NCBI GenBank assembly: GCA_937874455.1
Contig: CALNBE010000189.1
Span: 1 to 6,235, forward strand
Direction: 5' to 3'
DNA: 6,235 nt
DNA from: an uncultured Opitutia bacterium
GTDB taxonomy: Bacteria; Verrucomicrobiota; Verrucomicrobiia; Opitutales; UBA953
Made by a program: the position numbers and the translations under genes
Part shown: piece after piece, positions 6,140-6,235 of the stretch
How positions within the stretch are numbered: position 1 is the first letter of the stretch
Layout of the letters: each line of letters starts with the position of its first letter
Notes under the pieces: model-generated
Databases searched by the model: none
What the model was told of the DNA's origin: nothing
What the model saw: only the letters and a program-made list of their open reading frames with translations

Positions 6140-6235
6140 TCACGCCTTTCCGCCGCGCAGGGCAAACAGGCTCTCCGGCCAGGTCGTGCCGGAGTTCAGC
6201 GCAAAGTGGCGCGGCGGAATTTTCGCCCGGCGGCC
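6140..6235 (-). CDS. 3' end of an unidentified leftward gene
   Basis: Thirty-one codons run in from the right edge to a TGA (complement of 6140-6142), 96 nt before the sucA start. The tail reads KIPPRHFALNSGTTWPES then LFALRGGKA. Nearly all codons end in G or C and none is rare, as in sucA. The opposite strand is also open here from 6123 and shares the same third-base positions, but it has no ATG and would need AGG arginine codons twice in 12 bases, so the leftward reading is preferred. I do not recognise the family. If real, the gene could be co-transcribed with sucAB. Confidence 0.5.
   Translation of the reverse strand, partial: GRRAKIPPRHFALNSGTTWPESLFALRGGKA

Noticed and set aside
1..6235. 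Mobile elements, CRISPR arrays, tRNA genes or a defence or biosynthetic system
   Set aside because: I saw no transposase, terminal inverted repeats, regularly spaced repeats, tRNA-like cloverleaf or defence domain; nearly the whole window is filled by the genes listed.

Overview
This is a GC-rich bacterial window with four substantial protein-coding parts. Two genes point rightwards: the 3' part of a HEAT-like membrane-anchored protein and gluQ, a glutamyl-Q tRNA(Asp) synthetase. They converge on a leftward pair, sucA-sucB, which encode the E1 and E2 subunits of the 2-oxoglutarate dehydrogenase complex. The E1 and E2 protein sequences, the strong use of G/C-ending codons and the lack of Shine-Dalgarno sequences suggest Verrucomicrobiota, perhaps an Opitutales-like member. 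That placement is an inference from remembered family resemblance; no search was run. The organism is an aerobic or facultative heterotroph as far as a complete E1/E2 pair of an oxidative TCA step can tell.

Layout. Bases 1-20 exactly match the 3' end of the Illumina TruSeq read-1 adapter, so the window starts at an assembly contig edge and the first genomic base is about 21. Bases 22-1134 (+) are the 5'-truncated HEAT-like gene, with a C-terminal membrane anchor. Bases 1143-1997 (+) are gluQ, starting 8 nt after the previous stop, with its start codon inside a small hairpin. A bidirectional terminator at 2008-2031 separates the converging units. Bases 2053-3255 (-) are sucB and 3308-6043 (-) are sucA, 52 nt apart and very probably one operon read from right to left. 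A 96-nt intergenic stretch (6044-6139) holds the likely sucA leader or promoter. The last bases, 6140-6235, probably hold the 3' end of another leftward gene that I do not recognise.

How the genes work together. SucA (thiamine-diphosphate decarboxylase) and SucB (lipoyl succinyltransferase) are the first two components of one complex; the E3 dihydrolipoamide dehydrogenase is not in the window. GluQ modifies the queuosine base of tRNA(Asp) and has no metabolic link to sucAB. Its tight spacing behind the HEAT-like gene suggests co-transcription and perhaps translational coupling.

Points deserving a second look: a frame-independent, strongly over-represented 10-mer TTTCCTCCGC (eight exact copies on both strands by hand scan); GluQ with its usual zinc ligands mostly replaced; an A7 heptamer placed so that a -1 shift would fuse the membrane anchor to GluQ; pyrimidine tracts in place of Shine-Dalgarno sequences before sucA and sucB; and the adapter at the left edge. 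I found no mobile element, CRISPR array, phage gene, tRNA or rRNA.
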